From JBFWWP01 sp050246115 (lineage in GTDB: Bacteria; Planctomycetota; UBA8108; UBA1146; JAJFFE01), in NCBI GenBank assembly GCA_050246115.1, contig JBFWWP010000028.1, positions 13,917-77,916 on the forward strand: a DNA stretch of 64,000 nucleotides, written 5' to 3'. The translations under genes and the position numbers were made by a program. Positions 43,091-52,376 of this stretch are shown one piece after another (within the stretch, counting starts at the first letter, position 1; every line of letters begins with the position of its first letter). The notes under the pieces are model-generated. The model saw only the letters and a program-made list of their open reading frames with translations, was not told where the DNA came from and searched no databases.

Positions 43091-44106
43091 TCGTCGCGCT
43101 CCCGTTCGCCACCCGCGATCTCATCCCGCATTCTCGTATCGGCTTGCAGGTTCCGAAGTCGGTAGTAGTCCATGATGCCCAAGTTGCCCGACCGGAAGGC
43201 GTTCGCGATCGCCATCGGGATCTCGGCTTCGGCGAGGACGACCTTGGCCCGGTTGGCCGCGACCTCGGCGATCATCTCTTGTTCGCGCGCGACGGCCAGC
43301 GCCCGCTTCTGCTCCGCCATGGCCTGGGCCACTTGCTTGTCCGCCTCGGCCTGTTCGGCTTGAAGCTTGGCCCCGATGTTCTCGCCCACGTCGACATCGG
43401 CGATGTCGATCGAGACGATCTCGAATGCGGTTTCTGCGTCCAAGCCCTTCTCGAGAACCTTCAGCGAGATCTTGTCCGGGTTCGCCAATACGATCTTGTG
43501 GGTCTCCGATGAGCCGATCGTCGTCACGATGCCCTCGCCGACCCGGGCGATGATCGTCTCTTCGGTAGCGCCGCCGACCAGCCGGTCGAGGTTGGTCCGC
43601 ACCGTCACCCGCGCCTTGGCTCGCAACTGAATCCCATCGCCCGCCACGGCGTCGACCGTCGCCCGACCTTTGGCTGGATCGGGGCAGTCGATGACCTTGG
43701 GCAGCACGCTCGTACGCACCGCGTCATACACGTCACGACCGGCGAGGTCGATGGCGGCGGCCTTGTCGAAGACCAGCGGGATATTGGCCTTGTTGGCGGC
43801 GATCAGCGCCTGCACCACGCGGCGCACGTTCCCCTTGGCGAGAAAGTGCGACTCCAGCAAGTCGACGTTCAGCACGAGGCCAGCCTTCGAAGCCATGATC
43901 AGAGACTCGATGATCATGCGCGCATTGACCTTCCGCAGCCACATGCCGACGAAGGCCTTCACGGATACTGGGCAACCCGAGAACAGGGCCTGGATGTACA
44001 GACGGCCGAAGCTGAGGAAGAAAATGAAACCCACGATGAGCAGCAAGACCAGGACGAAGATCGAACCGTAGATCAGTATCTCTGAAGTTTCTGCGAGCAC
44101 CGGCAT
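43087..44106 (-). CDS. floA: flotillin-like protein FloA
   Basis: 339 residues, the typical size. N-terminal membrane anchor (ILIYGSIFVLVLLLIVGFIF), then the SPFH-like domain with FVGMWLRKVNARMIIESLIMA, GDGIQLRAKARVTVRTNLDRLVGGATEETI (shown by its segments) and VVSIDIADVDVGENIGA-like text. The C-terminal Ala/Glu-rich coiled coil (AEQAEADKQVAQAMAEQKRA) is the oligomerisation arm. It organises membrane microdomains at the inner membrane. The NfeD genes directly upstream on the same strand are its usual genomic partners. Confidence 0.95.
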   Translation of the reverse strand: MPVLAETSEILIYGSIFVLVLLLIVGFIFFLSFGRLYIQALFSGCPVSVKAFVGMWLRKVNARMIIESLIMASKAGLVLNVDLLESHFLAKGNVRRVVQALIAANKANIPLVFDKAAAIDLAGRDVYDAVRTSVLPKVIDCPDPAKGRATVDAVAGDGIQLRAKARVTVRTNLDRLVGGATEETIIARVGEGIVTTIGSSETHKIVLANPDKISLKVLEKGLDAETAFEIVSIDIADVDVGENIGAKLQAEQAEADKQVAQAMAEQKRALAVAREQEMIAEVAANRAKVVLAEAEIPMAIANAFRSGNLGIMDYYRLRNLQADTRMRDEIAGGERERDE

Positions 44107-44285
44107 TCGAAAACCTCCAGCTTCGTCGAGCGAGCGTTGGTCGAGTGAGCCTCGGCGCGCGAGTGCTCACGTTGTGTAGTCGAGGCTCTCTCGAGCCGAA
44201 CCTGGAACTTACTTGCGGCGCCGGGACAACGCAAGACGGCTATCGTCGAGTCCATGGTGGCGTCAGCACGAGGTCGCCGACAGGT

Positions 44286-44750
44286 TCAGGCCCTCCGTAC
44301 CACGATCCGGTTCCCCGACGTCGACACCACGAGCACCGCGGCCCCGGCTTCGATGAAGGTCCCGTTGCTGACCACCTGAAACCGTTGCCCGTCGATCGTC
44401 GCGATCCCCGCGGGACGCAACGCCGAGGTTGCGTGCCCGACCTGTCCTATGATGCGAGTTGCAGCCTCGACGTCCCTGCCCGAGGAATCGGCGCCTCGTA
44501 GAGTCGTCCGGAGTTCGAGGCGACGCACCCCCCAGAAGAACGTCACGACGAGATAGGCAGCGGTGAACAAGACGAAGAAGACCCCGAGGAGCACGTAGCC
44601 GCTGGTGAACAAGGAATAGAGTGAGTAGGCGAGGCAGGCGACCGCGAAGAGACCGATGATGCCGGCGGAGGGAACGAAGAGTTCCAGGAGGAAGAGCCCC
44701 AGCGCCACCGCGTAGAGCAGGACCGCTGCGATGACACCGAGCGGATTCAC
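44286..44750 (-). CDS. NfeD-like short protein
   Basis: 154 residues from GTG 44750, overlapping the previous gene's stop by 4 bp. Three to four membrane helices (LYAVALGLFLLELFVPSAGI, VLLGVFFVLFTAAYLVVTFF) are followed by the NfeD OB-fold domain at the C-terminus (IIGQVGHATSALRPAGIATI, QRFQVVSNGTFIEAGAAVLV, NRIVVRR). It lacks the protease domain. The pairing with FloA is characteristic. Confidence 0.9.
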   Translation of the reverse strand: MNPLGVIAAVLLYAVALGLFLLELFVPSAGIIGLFAVACLAYSLYSLFTSGYVLLGVFFVLFTAAYLVVTFFWGVRRLELRTTLRGADSSGRDVEAATRIIGQVGHATSALRPAGIATIDGQRFQVVSNGTFIEAGAAVLVVSTSGNRIVVRRA

Positions 44751-46381
44751 GAGGGAGATCCGCTCGGTTCGGCGCCGCTCGGCAGCGGCCGAACCACGAC
44801 GCGATTCCCCTCGACGTGTACGACTTCGACCGCAGTTCCCGCGGCAATGAACCCACCCTCCGCGACCACACTCAGGGTCTCGCTGCCGATCTCTACCTTA
44901 CCGGCCGGCCGGCACGCAGCGACGACGATGCCCGAGCGGCCCAGCCAGGGCGAATCGGTTGGGTAGCCGAACGCATCGCTGGGGCGAGTCGTTGCCGCCT
45001 CCGTGAGGGACGTGGTGAGAATGAGGCCCGATGTCGCGCGCCCGTGGGCCTTGGGCAGATAGCTGAGCACCACGACGATCATGATCATCGAGGCCACCAA
45101 GGAACAGCAGACGACGAGGAGGTTCGTCCCCAGCTCTGCGAACTCGAACTCGCCGGTTCCCGGCGTGAGGGACAACACCAGACTCAGGACGAGCAGGGCC
45201 AACCCCAATACACCGGCCACCCCGAACCCAGGAAGCAGGAACACCTCGAGCGCCAGGAGCGCCAACGAAAGCATGAACAGCACCACTTCGACCCAACCGA
45301 CGGAGTGATCGAAATAGCCGATCACGAAGAACAGTACGAAGCAAGCGAGCCCGACGATCCCCGGTAGTCCGAGCCCGGGCATCTTCAGCTCGAGCGCAAA
45401 CCCCAGCACTCCGAGCACGATGAGCAGGAACTTGACGAAGCGGCTGTTCACGAAGCTCAGCGCACCCCAGTCGCGGTCGAGCCTCCCGGTGTCATCGAAC
45501 TCGATGACTTCGCCGATCAAGTCGAGTCCCTCGAGGAGGGTGGCTCGGGTGGTATAGGTGCCCACGCTGAAGCCGTACTGATAGGCCTGTTCGTCGTTCA
45601 TGGTCAGGAGTTTGCCGCGGCCGACGACGATCTCGCGTTGCACGATGGAGTTCTGGAACTGTGCCGACTGGGCCTCGAGTTCCTCCGCGCTGAGGTACAA
45701 GACCTCCGAATCGCCACGCTCCGTCACGCGCGTGATGCGCGACACCTGGATGTCCTTGGACACCATGGCCTCCGCGAGCACCCGCGGGTAGCCGCGCCGG
45801 GCGGCATACGTGGCGACCCGTGCCCGCACGACGGTTTGGATCTTCTCGGGAAGCGTCTCGAGGGTGAATCCGTGGATCGGCTCGATGTCGCCGAGGAGCG
45901 AGTTCTCGCCCATGGCGATCTTGCGACAAGCGACGGCCAGGAGCGCTCCGGCGGATATGCACTGCCGGTTGTTCGGGACGTAGGCCACCGTGAGTACGTT
46001 CGACTTGTCGAGCTCGAAGATGAACTCGGCTGCCTCCTCGGCGGCATCCAACCGCCCGCCCGGAGTATCGAACTCGAAGACGATGACCGTAGCACCGTCG
46101 TCTTGGATACCGCGCTCGACCACCTTGCGCAGGCGGCTCATGGAGTTGGCGTTGATCTCGCCGAGCACCGGGTAGATCAAGATCTTCTCCGGTGGTGGCG
46201 GCACGAACGACTCGGGAGCGCGCTCTTGCGCGAAGGTCGTGCCGGCGATCATCAACCAGGGGATCACGCGCGACCAGGCGCGGCGGCGCCACTCAGGCCG
46301 GCGACCGACCGGCGGGTGGCAGGTGTAGCTCGTGGTCGCGGCTGCCGTCAGACTCCCAGGCGACGATGTCGGGGGTATCAC
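44747..46381 (-). CDS. NfeD-family membrane serine protease (ClpP-like domain)
   Basis: 544 residues. The start at ATG 46381 gives a long basic N-region before the signal-like stretch VIPWLMIAGTTFAQ; a start nearer 46267 (GTG) is possible. Residues ~65-250 are the ClpP-class protease domain with FEFDTPGG and the nucleophile Ser143 in QCISAGALLA. Five or more membrane helices follow (~300-430), then an NfeD OB-fold domain (SGIVVAACRPAGKVEIG, EGGFIAAGTAVEVV). Members cleave hydrophobic stomatin-type proteins. With floA and the short NfeD it forms a membrane-quality-control module. Confidence 0.88.
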   Translation of the reverse strand: MIPPTSSPGSLTAAATTSYTCHPPVGRRPEWRRRAWSRVIPWLMIAGTTFAQERAPESFVPPPPEKILIYPVLGEINANSMSRLRKVVERGIQDDGATVIVFEFDTPGGRLDAAEEAAEFIFELDKSNVLTVAYVPNNRQCISAGALLAVACRKIAMGENSLLGDIEPIHGFTLETLPEKIQTVVRARVATYAARRGYPRVLAEAMVSKDIQVSRITRVTERGDSEVLYLSAEELEAQSAQFQNSIVQREIVVGRGKLLTMNDEQAYQYGFSVGTYTTRATLLEGLDLIGEVIEFDDTGRLDRDWGALSFVNSRFVKFLLIVLGVLGFALELKMPGLGLPGIVGLACFVLFFVIGYFDHSVGWVEVVLFMLSLALLALEVFLLPGFGVAGVLGLALLVLSLVLSLTPGTGEFEFAELGTNLLVVCCSLVASMIMIVVVLSYLPKAHGRATSGLILTTSLTEAATTRPSDAFGYPTDSPWLGRSGIVVAACRPAGKVEIGSETLSVVAEGGFIAAGTAVEVVHVEGNRVVVRPLPSGAEPSGSPS

Positions 46382-46626
46382 TCGAGACGAACTCCTTCGG
46401 GGCTACGGGAGAGGCCGAGCCCGGTGGCCGGGAGGCCGGGAGGCCGGGACCGGAGGTCAGCCACGTGACTCGGTCGTCAGTTTGACCCGGTTGTCAGTCG
46501 ACCCGGTTGTCAGTCCGGTTGTCAGTCGACCCGGGCTCATTGTGTCGTCCCGATCCTCGAGTCGCAACCTCCGGAGTTCCACGGGACCTGCCGCTTGGAC
46601 CGGTTCGTCGGTCCAGGCGAGGCACC
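46382..46626. other. intergenic region with short repeats
   Basis: GGCCGGGAG repeats near 46428-46450, and CCGGTTGTCAGTC occurs three times (46487-46499, 46503-46515, 46515-46527). No gene. Confidence 0.55.
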
Positions 46627-46661
46627 AAAAGAAAAACCCGCGTCGTGACCGACGCGGGTTT
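46627..46661 (-). terminator. intrinsic terminator of tRNA-Ala
   Basis: Perfect 12-bp stem (46650-46661 with 46634-46645) around CGACGCGGGTTT. On the minus strand the T-run TTTTTCTTTT follows. Confidence 0.88.
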
Positions 46662-46676
46662 CTTCACTTCAAAGAA

Positions 46677-46749
46677 TGGAGGATAGGGGACTTGAACCCC
46701 TGACTTCGACACTGCCAGCGTCGCGCTCTCCCAACTGAGCTAATCCCCC
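46677..46749 (-). tRNA. tRNA-Ala(GGC)
   Basis: 73 nt, CCA not encoded. Acceptor stem GGGGGAT/ATCCTCC has one G-U pair. The anticodon loop CTGGCAG gives GGC, decoding GCC. D-arm (AGCTCAGTTGGGAGAGC) and T-loop (GTTCAAGTC) are canonical. Confidence 0.95.
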
Positions 46750-46796
46750 TTTGAGTCCATGCGGACTGCGTTCCATGCGGACTGCAGTACCCCCGG

Positions 46797-46825
46797 ACTA
46801 TTCAGGAGCCGACCGCGCCCGTCAA
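46797..46825 (-). promoter_or_regulatory. candidate promoter of tRNA-Ala
   Basis: Minus strand TTGACG (46825-46820), 17-bp spacer, AATAGT (46802-46797), 47 bp before the tRNA. A 14-bp direct repeat (TCCATGCGGACTGC) lies between. Confidence 0.45.
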
Positions 46826-46921
46826 GGAAAAATGCGGAGGCGGGGACGGTCTTGAATTTTTGTCTCGAACCCAGCACCCTCAAGCCCCACGTCATCGACC
46901 CTCGGCTTTCGTTGGAAAACC

Positions 46922-49426
46922 TTGCAGGATACGCATTTGCTGGGACAGTTGGAAATCGAAGCCAAGTGGCAGGACCGCTGGCGAGCCACCAGCAACGCAC
47001 GCCAGGCGCCACCCACGGTCCAGGAGTCGTCGGGTTTCTACTGCCTGGACATGTTCCCCTATCCGTCCTTGGGGGGGCTCAGCGTCAACCAACTCCGGGG
47101 CATGCTGGTCACCGACGTGGTCGCCCGGTTTCAGGAGACCCAGGGACGAGCCGTGCTTCGCCCCATGGGTTGGGACTCGTTCGGGTTGTCGATCGAACAA
47201 GAGGCCCTGCGCCGCCAAAAGACTCCGCAGCAGGTCGTCGACGAGGGCGTCGAGGTCATGCGCAACCAGATGACGCGCCTGGGCCTGCGCATCGACTGGG
47301 CCCACGAGCTCAGCACTTCCGATCCCACGTTCTACCGTTGGACCCAGTGGCTCTTCCTGCGCATGCACGAGCGTGGACTCGCCTACCGGGATACCACCCG
47401 TATGAAGTGGTGCCCGCGGTGTCGTATGAACCTCGCCAACGAAGAGACCCAGGCCGGTCATTGCGTGCACTGCGAAACGGCCGTCGAGGAGCGGGACGTT
47501 CGCCAGTGGATGCTCAAGATCACGAGCTTCGCCGAGCGCCTTCACGAGGGGCTCAAAGACCTGGATTGGCCCGATCGGGTCAAGGCGATGCAGCGCAACT
47601 GGATCGGGCGGCGGGTTGGCTTCAAGCTGATCCTCAAGGCCTCGCACGAGTTCAGCGGCGAGTTCGAAGAGTTCTCGGTGTTCGTGCGGCGTCTCGAGTC
47701 CATACCGGCAGCAACCTTCGTGTTGCTCGCCCCCGAGCACCCGCTGATTCCAACCCTTTGCGACCCCCTCTACCAAGAGGAAGTGCTCGCGTATCGCGAC
47801 CAGGCGGCGCGCAAGACCGAACGGGAGCGCATGGCGTCCGACCCCACGGGGCAACCCACGGGGGCGTTCGCGATCAATCCCATCACCCTGCGCGCCATGC
47901 CCATTTGGGTCAGCGACTACGTGCTTCCGCGCCTGCGCTTCGGGGCGATTCTCGGAGTTCCCGAGTCCGACGAGAAGCATGCCCGCTTCGGCGCCGAGCA
48001 TCGAATCCCGAAGATCCAACCGCCTCGCAGCGCACCGCGGCGACGAGGGGAGCGCCGACGATCCCCGGATCCCCGTCGACACGCTCACCCGCAGGAGCGC
48101 GGCGACGGCCTCCGCAATCCGTTCGAGGAGCAGCTCGTGGGCGTGTCCGCGCCGGAGGCCCGACGCAGGATCCGCAAGATCCTCGAGTCGCGGGAGTTGA
48201 TCGAGCCGTACGTCGACTACCACCTCCACGACTGGGTGTTCTCGCGTCAGCGCTACTGGGGTGAACCGCTACCGATCTTGTTCGATCCGGCAGGAGAGCC
48301 GCACCCCGTACAGGACTCCGAGCTCCCGGTGCGGGTTCCCGAACTCGACACCATCCCGATCGCCGAGGGCGGGCGCGGGCCACTCGACCAAGTGCCCGAG
48401 TTTCGCGACGCGCGTGGACCCGACGGCGAGTTCGGCTGGCGGCGAGAGACCGATACGATGCCGCAGTGGTTTGGATCGTGTTGGTACTACCTGCGGTACT
48501 TGAGCCCCCATGATGCGGAGCGCATGTTCGATCCGGAGCAGGCCACGAAGTGGCTGCCCGTGGACTTGTGCGTGGGGGGGATCGAGCATGCCATCCTGCA
48601 CTTGCTCTACGTGCGCTTCGTCGCCTGCTTTCTGCGCGACTTGGGTGTCTCGGAGCACGAGGCCCCGTTCCGGCGTTTGTTCAATCAAGGGCGCATTTAT
48701 CGCAAGACTCCCGCGGACGACGTGCGGAGGATTCCCATGCATCGCGGCGACCGCATCGAGGCCGCGCCGTTTCTCGACGCCCACGGCGCCGATGCGCTGC
48801 GCCTGCATTTGTTGTTCTTGGCCCCGACAGAGGAAGACGTCCTTTGGAGCGAAGCCGGACTCCGAGGTTGTCGCCGATTTCTCGAGCGCGCGCATCGGGT
48901 CGTCCTAGCGCGTCGTGATACGGGGAGGTTCGTCAGTCGGCGCGCGTTGGTCGAGAAGCATCGGCTGATTCGGCGCGTTTCGCGGGCCATTCAGAGCTTT
49001 CGTCTGAACAAGGCGGTCAGTGCCTTCATGGAGTTCGTGAAGTTCCTCCGTAGCCCCGACCTCAGCATGGAGGAAGTCGATCGCTCGACCCTGAAGACGT
49101 TCGCCATCCTGCTGTCGCCGTTTGCGCCGCACATGGCTTGTGAACTTTGGGAAGAACTTGGCGGCACCGACCGAGTCTTCGATCAGCCCTGGCCGGAGTT
49201 TTCGGCCGAGCTCCTCCGTCCGGTCGAGTTCGAGATCGGTATCCAGATCGACAACAGGGTCTGCGACCGTCTCGTCGTCGAAGGCTCACCACCGGTCGAG
49301 GACCTCATGGATCGCGTTTTGGCCCGGGACCGCGTTCGTGAGGTACTTCGGGGACGTCAACCCCGGCGCTGGATCCTGGTGCCCGACCGTCTGATCAACA
49401 TCGTGGTCGAAGAGCCGACCCGCTAG
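46922..49426 (+). CDS. leucyl-tRNA synthetase homologue lacking HIGH and KMSKS motifs
   Basis: 834 residues from TTG 46922, shorter only slightly than LeuRS. The fold is recognisable throughout: FYCLDMFPYPS, MGWDSFGL, YRWTQWLFL, the zinc knuckle WCPRC and CVHC (Cys164/167/181/184), WPDRVKAMQRNWIGR, DWVFSRQRYWGEPLPIL, WYYLRYLSPHD, GGIEHAILHLLYVRF, AHGADALRLHLLF and the anticodon-binding C-terminus. Yet HVGH is SVNQ (54-57), and KMSKS aligns without gaps to RIPMH (603-607). In the editing domain the TTRPDT loop is VRRLES (255-260) and the DxRD Asp is His. Aminoacylation and editing should therefore be lost. A basic Arg/Pro-rich stretch (~363-387) looks locally frameshifted. It is an intact paralogue of unknown role; a working leuS must exist elsewhere. 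Confidence 0.85.
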   Translation: MQDTHLLGQLEIEAKWQDRWRATSNARQAPPTVQESSGFYCLDMFPYPSLGGLSVNQLRGMLVTDVVARFQETQGRAVLRPMGWDSFGLSIEQEALRRQKTPQQVVDEGVEVMRNQMTRLGLRIDWAHELSTSDPTFYRWTQWLFLRMHERGLAYRDTTRMKWCPRCRMNLANEETQAGHCVHCETAVEERDVRQWMLKITSFAERLHEGLKDLDWPDRVKAMQRNWIGRRVGFKLILKASHEFSGEFEEFSVFVRRLESIPAATFVLLAPEHPLIPTLCDPLYQEEVLAYRDQAARKTERERMASDPTGQPTGAFAINPITLRAMPIWVSDYVLPRLRFGAILGVPESDEKHARFGAEHRIPKIQPPRSAPRRRGERRRSPDPRRHAHPQERGDGLRNPFEEQLVGVSAPEARRRIRKILESRELIEPYVDYHLHDWVFSRQRYWGEPLPILFDPAGEPHPVQDSELPVRVPELDTIPIAEGGRGPLDQVPEFRDARGPDGEFGWRRETDTMPQWFGSCWYYLRYLSPHDAERMFDPEQATKWLPVDLCVGGIEHAILHLLYVRFVACFLRDLGVSEHEAPFRRLFNQGRIYRKTPADDVRRIPMHRGDRIEAAPFLDAHGADALRLHLLFLAPTEEDVLWSEAGLRGCRRFLERAHRVVLARRDTGRFVSRRALVEKHRLIRRVSRAIQSFRLNKAVSAFMEFVKFLRSPDLSMEEVDRSTLKTFAILLSPFAPHMACELWEELGGTDRVFDQPWPEFSAELLRPVEFEIGIQIDNRVCDRLVVEGSPPVEDLMDRVLARDRVREVLRGRQPRRWILVPDRLINIVVEEPTR

Positions 49427-49755
49427 GCCTGTCCGCATCTGCCCGGCGCCACGGAGCGTCCGCGTACGACCCGCGGGCCCCACACCTCCCACCGTGGCCG
49501 CCGCACGCGCCGTTGGTGGCACGCTGACCCGCATCGTACCCTTCTCCAGATTCGACTTCCGCGAGGGGCTGCTGCCCGGATCCGGGTCTCGTCCCGTCGT
49601 CCACGTGGCGGCTGAAGCCTCTCGGGTACGCAGCGGAAGTCGCTGCCCGGGCAACCGTCCGATAAAGGGCCGGTCGCTTCGGACCGATAGCAGGGAGAGT
49701 CAGGGGGCTCGCTTCCGAGCGCGGAAACGGGGAGCCCAACACGGAAGGGACGCGC
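49427..49755. other. intergenic region before the protease
   Basis: 329 bp. No gene, promoter or terminator that I can support; it contains a few short GC palindromes. Confidence 0.5.
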
Positions 49756-50907
49756 ATGCGACTTACGCTTCGTTGGTTCACCCTAGAGATGCTCAAAATC
49801 GCGCTGGTGGTGTCGCTCTTCGTGTGGATCCAGGGCCGAGTCGTGGACACCAAGTACGAGGTACTCGCCGACACCGGGAAGATCCGTCAACGTCAGGAGC
49901 AACAGTACCACCGTTTGGAGGCGCTCGAGGTCGATCGCGAGTCCTCCGGGACTGCGATGCTCGAGACCGCGCGGGAAGTGGAGGTGGTTCGCGACCGCCT
50001 GCGCGCAGGCGAAGCCCTGCTGGCCTCCGAACGCGAGAGCATCGTGCGGTTGCTCGATGATCGCACAGGAGAACTCCGATCTCTGATCGAGAGCGGGATC
50101 GTGCGAATCGAAGGCACGTCGCACACCGCCTACCGTCAAGCGTGCGCAACGGAAGAGAAGTTCGAGTCGCTCGCGAGCCGCATCGAGCGTCACCCTTCGT
50201 CCATGAAGCAGCGCATGATGTACCCGATCGTCCAGATGCGCGGAAACGGCACCGTCGGCAGTGGCGTGGTGATCGACTCGCGGCGGGTCGGCGACGATGG
50301 TTCCGCTCTGACCTACGTGTTGACCGCCTATCACGTCGTGGTCGAAATCCTCGACGCCCCGGGAGGAAGCCACATCGACAACCTGCGCTTCATGGATCCG
50401 AGCACCGATCAACTCCAAGAGGAGTCCCACCGAGCGACGATGGTGGCGCACAACGAGGCCGCCGACTTGGCGCTCCTCACCTTAGTCATCGACGAACCGT
50501 GGCCGTACGCGGCGAAGCTGGCGGATGTCTCGGAAGCCCGCGACCTGCAGATCTTCGACCGCGTCTATGCGGTGGGCTGCCCGCTCGGGAACAAGCCGCT
50601 GCCCACGACCGGGGAAATCTCGAGTCAGGACAAGATGGTGGGGGGGCAGAACTTCTGGATGATCAGCGCACCGACCTTCTTCGGCAACTCCGGCGGCGGG
50701 GTGTTCCTGGCGGAGACGGGGAAGTTGATCGGGATCAGCAGCATGATCTACACGTACGGCAAGCAACAGCCGATGGTCGTCCCCCACATGGGCCTGTTCG
50801 TATCGCTGGACGTGATCCGGGAATGGCTCACGGAGTCCGGTTACCCTCACCTCGTTGGATTTGCTCGCGCCGAGCCGGCGACGGCGGCGGTTCCCACGGA
50901 CGATTGA
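49756..50907 (+). CDS. membrane-anchored trypsin-like serine protease
   Basis: 383 residues. N-terminal membrane helix (~12-27, MLKIALVVSLFVWIQG), a coiled-coil stalk (~40-150, rich in Glu/Arg/Leu), then a chymotrypsin-fold domain. The triad is complete: His193 in LTAYHVV, Asp238 in EAADLALL, Ser312 in GNSGGGVF. No PDZ domain follows, unlike DegP/DegS. The active site should face the periplasm. Its targets are unknown. It appears monocistronic. Confidence 0.85.
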   Translation: MRLTLRWFTLEMLKIALVVSLFVWIQGRVVDTKYEVLADTGKIRQRQEQQYHRLEALEVDRESSGTAMLETAREVEVVRDRLRAGEALLASERESIVRLLDDRTGELRSLIESGIVRIEGTSHTAYRQACATEEKFESLASRIERHPSSMKQRMMYPIVQMRGNGTVGSGVVIDSRRVGDDGSALTYVLTAYHVVVEILDAPGGSHIDNLRFMDPSTDQLQEESHRATMVAHNEAADLALLTLVIDEPWPYAAKLADVSEARDLQIFDRVYAVGCPLGNKPLPTTGEISSQDKMVGGQNFWMISAPTFFGNSGGGVFLAETGKLIGISSMIYTYGKQQPMVVPHMGLFVSLDVIREWLTESGYPHLVGFARAEPATAAVPTDD

Positions 50908-51341
50908 TCCCTCGAGAGCGGCGCGCCCGCGGGGGAGTCGACGCCGCCTGCGGCGATAACGAAACCGGCCCACCCAACCGGCCGAGACCTCCTCAGGCCC
51001 GAAGCGAGTTCGCGGCGGCGTCACCGCCCGCGGCACAGCCGTAACCACTCCGTCCGACGCCCGCCTTGGTCGGGGAGCGCCAAGCGCCCACTGGAGGCGC
51101 TTGGGAGCACCGTTGGCGTTCCGTGGCCAGCCTTTGACACGGCTTCCGGAAGCGACTACGCTGCCGCCGAGCTTTTTTTCGAACGGCGGCCCCCGATGGG
51201 TACCCCTGTTGGGTACGGCTGGCGGGGACGTTCCCCGGTGACCACGTTCCCCGGTGACTTCGGCTCGGCCGGACAGTCGGGGCCTTACGGTAGCCGACCT
51301 ATGCTTCCCCTGAAGTTCGACTCGCCTGCGGAAGGACTCTC
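50908..51341. other. intergenic region with hairpin and promoter
   Basis: 434 bp without a gene. A 9-bp stem CCAAGCGCC/GGCGCTTGG (51080-51104) resembles the start of the 34-bp dispersed repeat, and a consensus promoter follows at 51134. Confidence 0.55.
51134..51162 (+). promoter_or_regulatory. promoter of the LolA-like gene
   Basis: TTGACA (51134-51139), 17-bp spacer, TACGCT (51157-51162). A T7 run follows at about 51173, giving a ~170-nt leader. Confidence 0.6.
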
Positions 51342-52340
51342 ATGAACGTACCGAGCCTGCGGTTCCGGAGCCGCATTCGTTGGTCGGCCCCCTGTGCGGC
51401 CCTCCTGCTTCCTGTGACTCTGAGTGTGTCGTTGGCGCAGACGCCCCCGGCGCCGACGCCCCCGGCGAAGTCGCCCCCCACATCGGCGCCGGCGGCGCCC
51501 GAAGCGCCCAAGAGTAACCCTCAGGCCGTCGCCGTCGTGGATCGCTACCTCGAGGCGATCGGGGGCAAGGCAACCCAGAAAGCGATCACGGACAAGGTCA
51601 CGAAGTTCGTGAACAAGAAGTTCACACCGACCGACGTGCAGGAGATGCGGATGTCGCGTTTCCTCAAACGTGAACTCAAGATTCGCGAGGAGTGGGAGTT
51701 GCCAGGACTCAGCCTGTCGAGCGACTCGAACGAGCCACTCTACTTCGTGCAGGTCTACAACGGGGAGAGTGCCTGGGTGAAGACCATGGGTGTCGTGCAA
51801 GCGCTCGAGGGCAAGACGCTTACCGTCTTCGTCTGGGACAAGTACATTGACGACTACTTCATGCAATGGGAGCAGGACGGCTACACGCTCGAGTCGCTGC
51901 CCGCTGCGGAGTTGCAGGGCAAGACCGTGGACGTGGTCGAAGCGGCCTCGTTCGCTGGTGGCCAGAAGGTGCGCTACTACTTCTCGCGAGAGGACGGGCT
52001 CCTCCTCAAGAAGGAGTGGACCGAGCCCACCGGACGCGGGCTGACCAAGAAGGAAGTTTTCTACACGGACTACTTGCGCGTGCGCTTCCGCAACGATCCC
52101 GACAAGTGGATCAAGATGGCCGCGAACGAGAAGATCTTCGAGGACAACGAGTTGGTCCTCGAGAAGGTATACTCCGAGATCGTGGTCAACGGTGGTCTCG
52201 ATGACAAGATCTTCGAGCGGCCAGACGGTCCCACCTTTGGGGCCGGCAAGAAGGACGAGTCGGCGGCTCCGGCCCCCGCGCCCGGTACCACGACCCAGCC
52301 CGCACCCGGAGGCACCACCACCAAGCCCGCGGGGCAGTAG
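51342..52340 (+). CDS. exported LolA/RseB-fold-like protein
   Basis: 332 residues. Signal peptide ~1-32 (SAPCAALLLPVTLSVSLAQ), a Pro/Ala linker, then YLEAIGGKATQKAI, a phrase seen at the start of planctomycete/Bacteroidota LolA-like domains, followed by antiparallel strands (LYFVQVYNGESAWVKTMG, KVRYYFSREDGLLLKKEW, RVRFRNDPDKWIKM) that fit a half-barrel lipoprotein-carrier fold. The C-terminus is Ala/Pro/Thr-rich. Function is inferred from fold only. It has its own promoter and a strong terminator. Confidence 0.6.
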   Translation: MNVPSLRFRSRIRWSAPCAALLLPVTLSVSLAQTPPAPTPPAKSPPTSAPAAPEAPKSNPQAVAVVDRYLEAIGGKATQKAITDKVTKFVNKKFTPTDVQEMRMSRFLKRELKIREEWELPGLSLSSDSNEPLYFVQVYNGESAWVKTMGVVQALEGKTLTVFVWDKYIDDYFMQWEQDGYTLESLPAAELQGKTVDVVEAASFAGGQKVRYYFSREDGLLLKKEWTEPTGRGLTKKEVFYTDYLRVRFRNDPDKWIKMAANEKIFEDNELVLEKVYSEIVVNGGLDDKIFERPDGPTFGAGKKDESAAPAPAPGTTTQPAPGGTTTKPAGQ

Positions 52341-52376
52341 TTCGCGCCAGCAACGGAAAACGAAGACGGGATCAAA

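Noticed and set aside
46487..46527. Three CCGGTTGTCAGTC repeats as a CRISPR seed
   Set aside because: Repeats abut or overlap with almost no spacers and no cas genes are present.
46922..49426. Annotation as functional leuS
   Set aside because: HIGH, KMSKS and editing residues all replaced.
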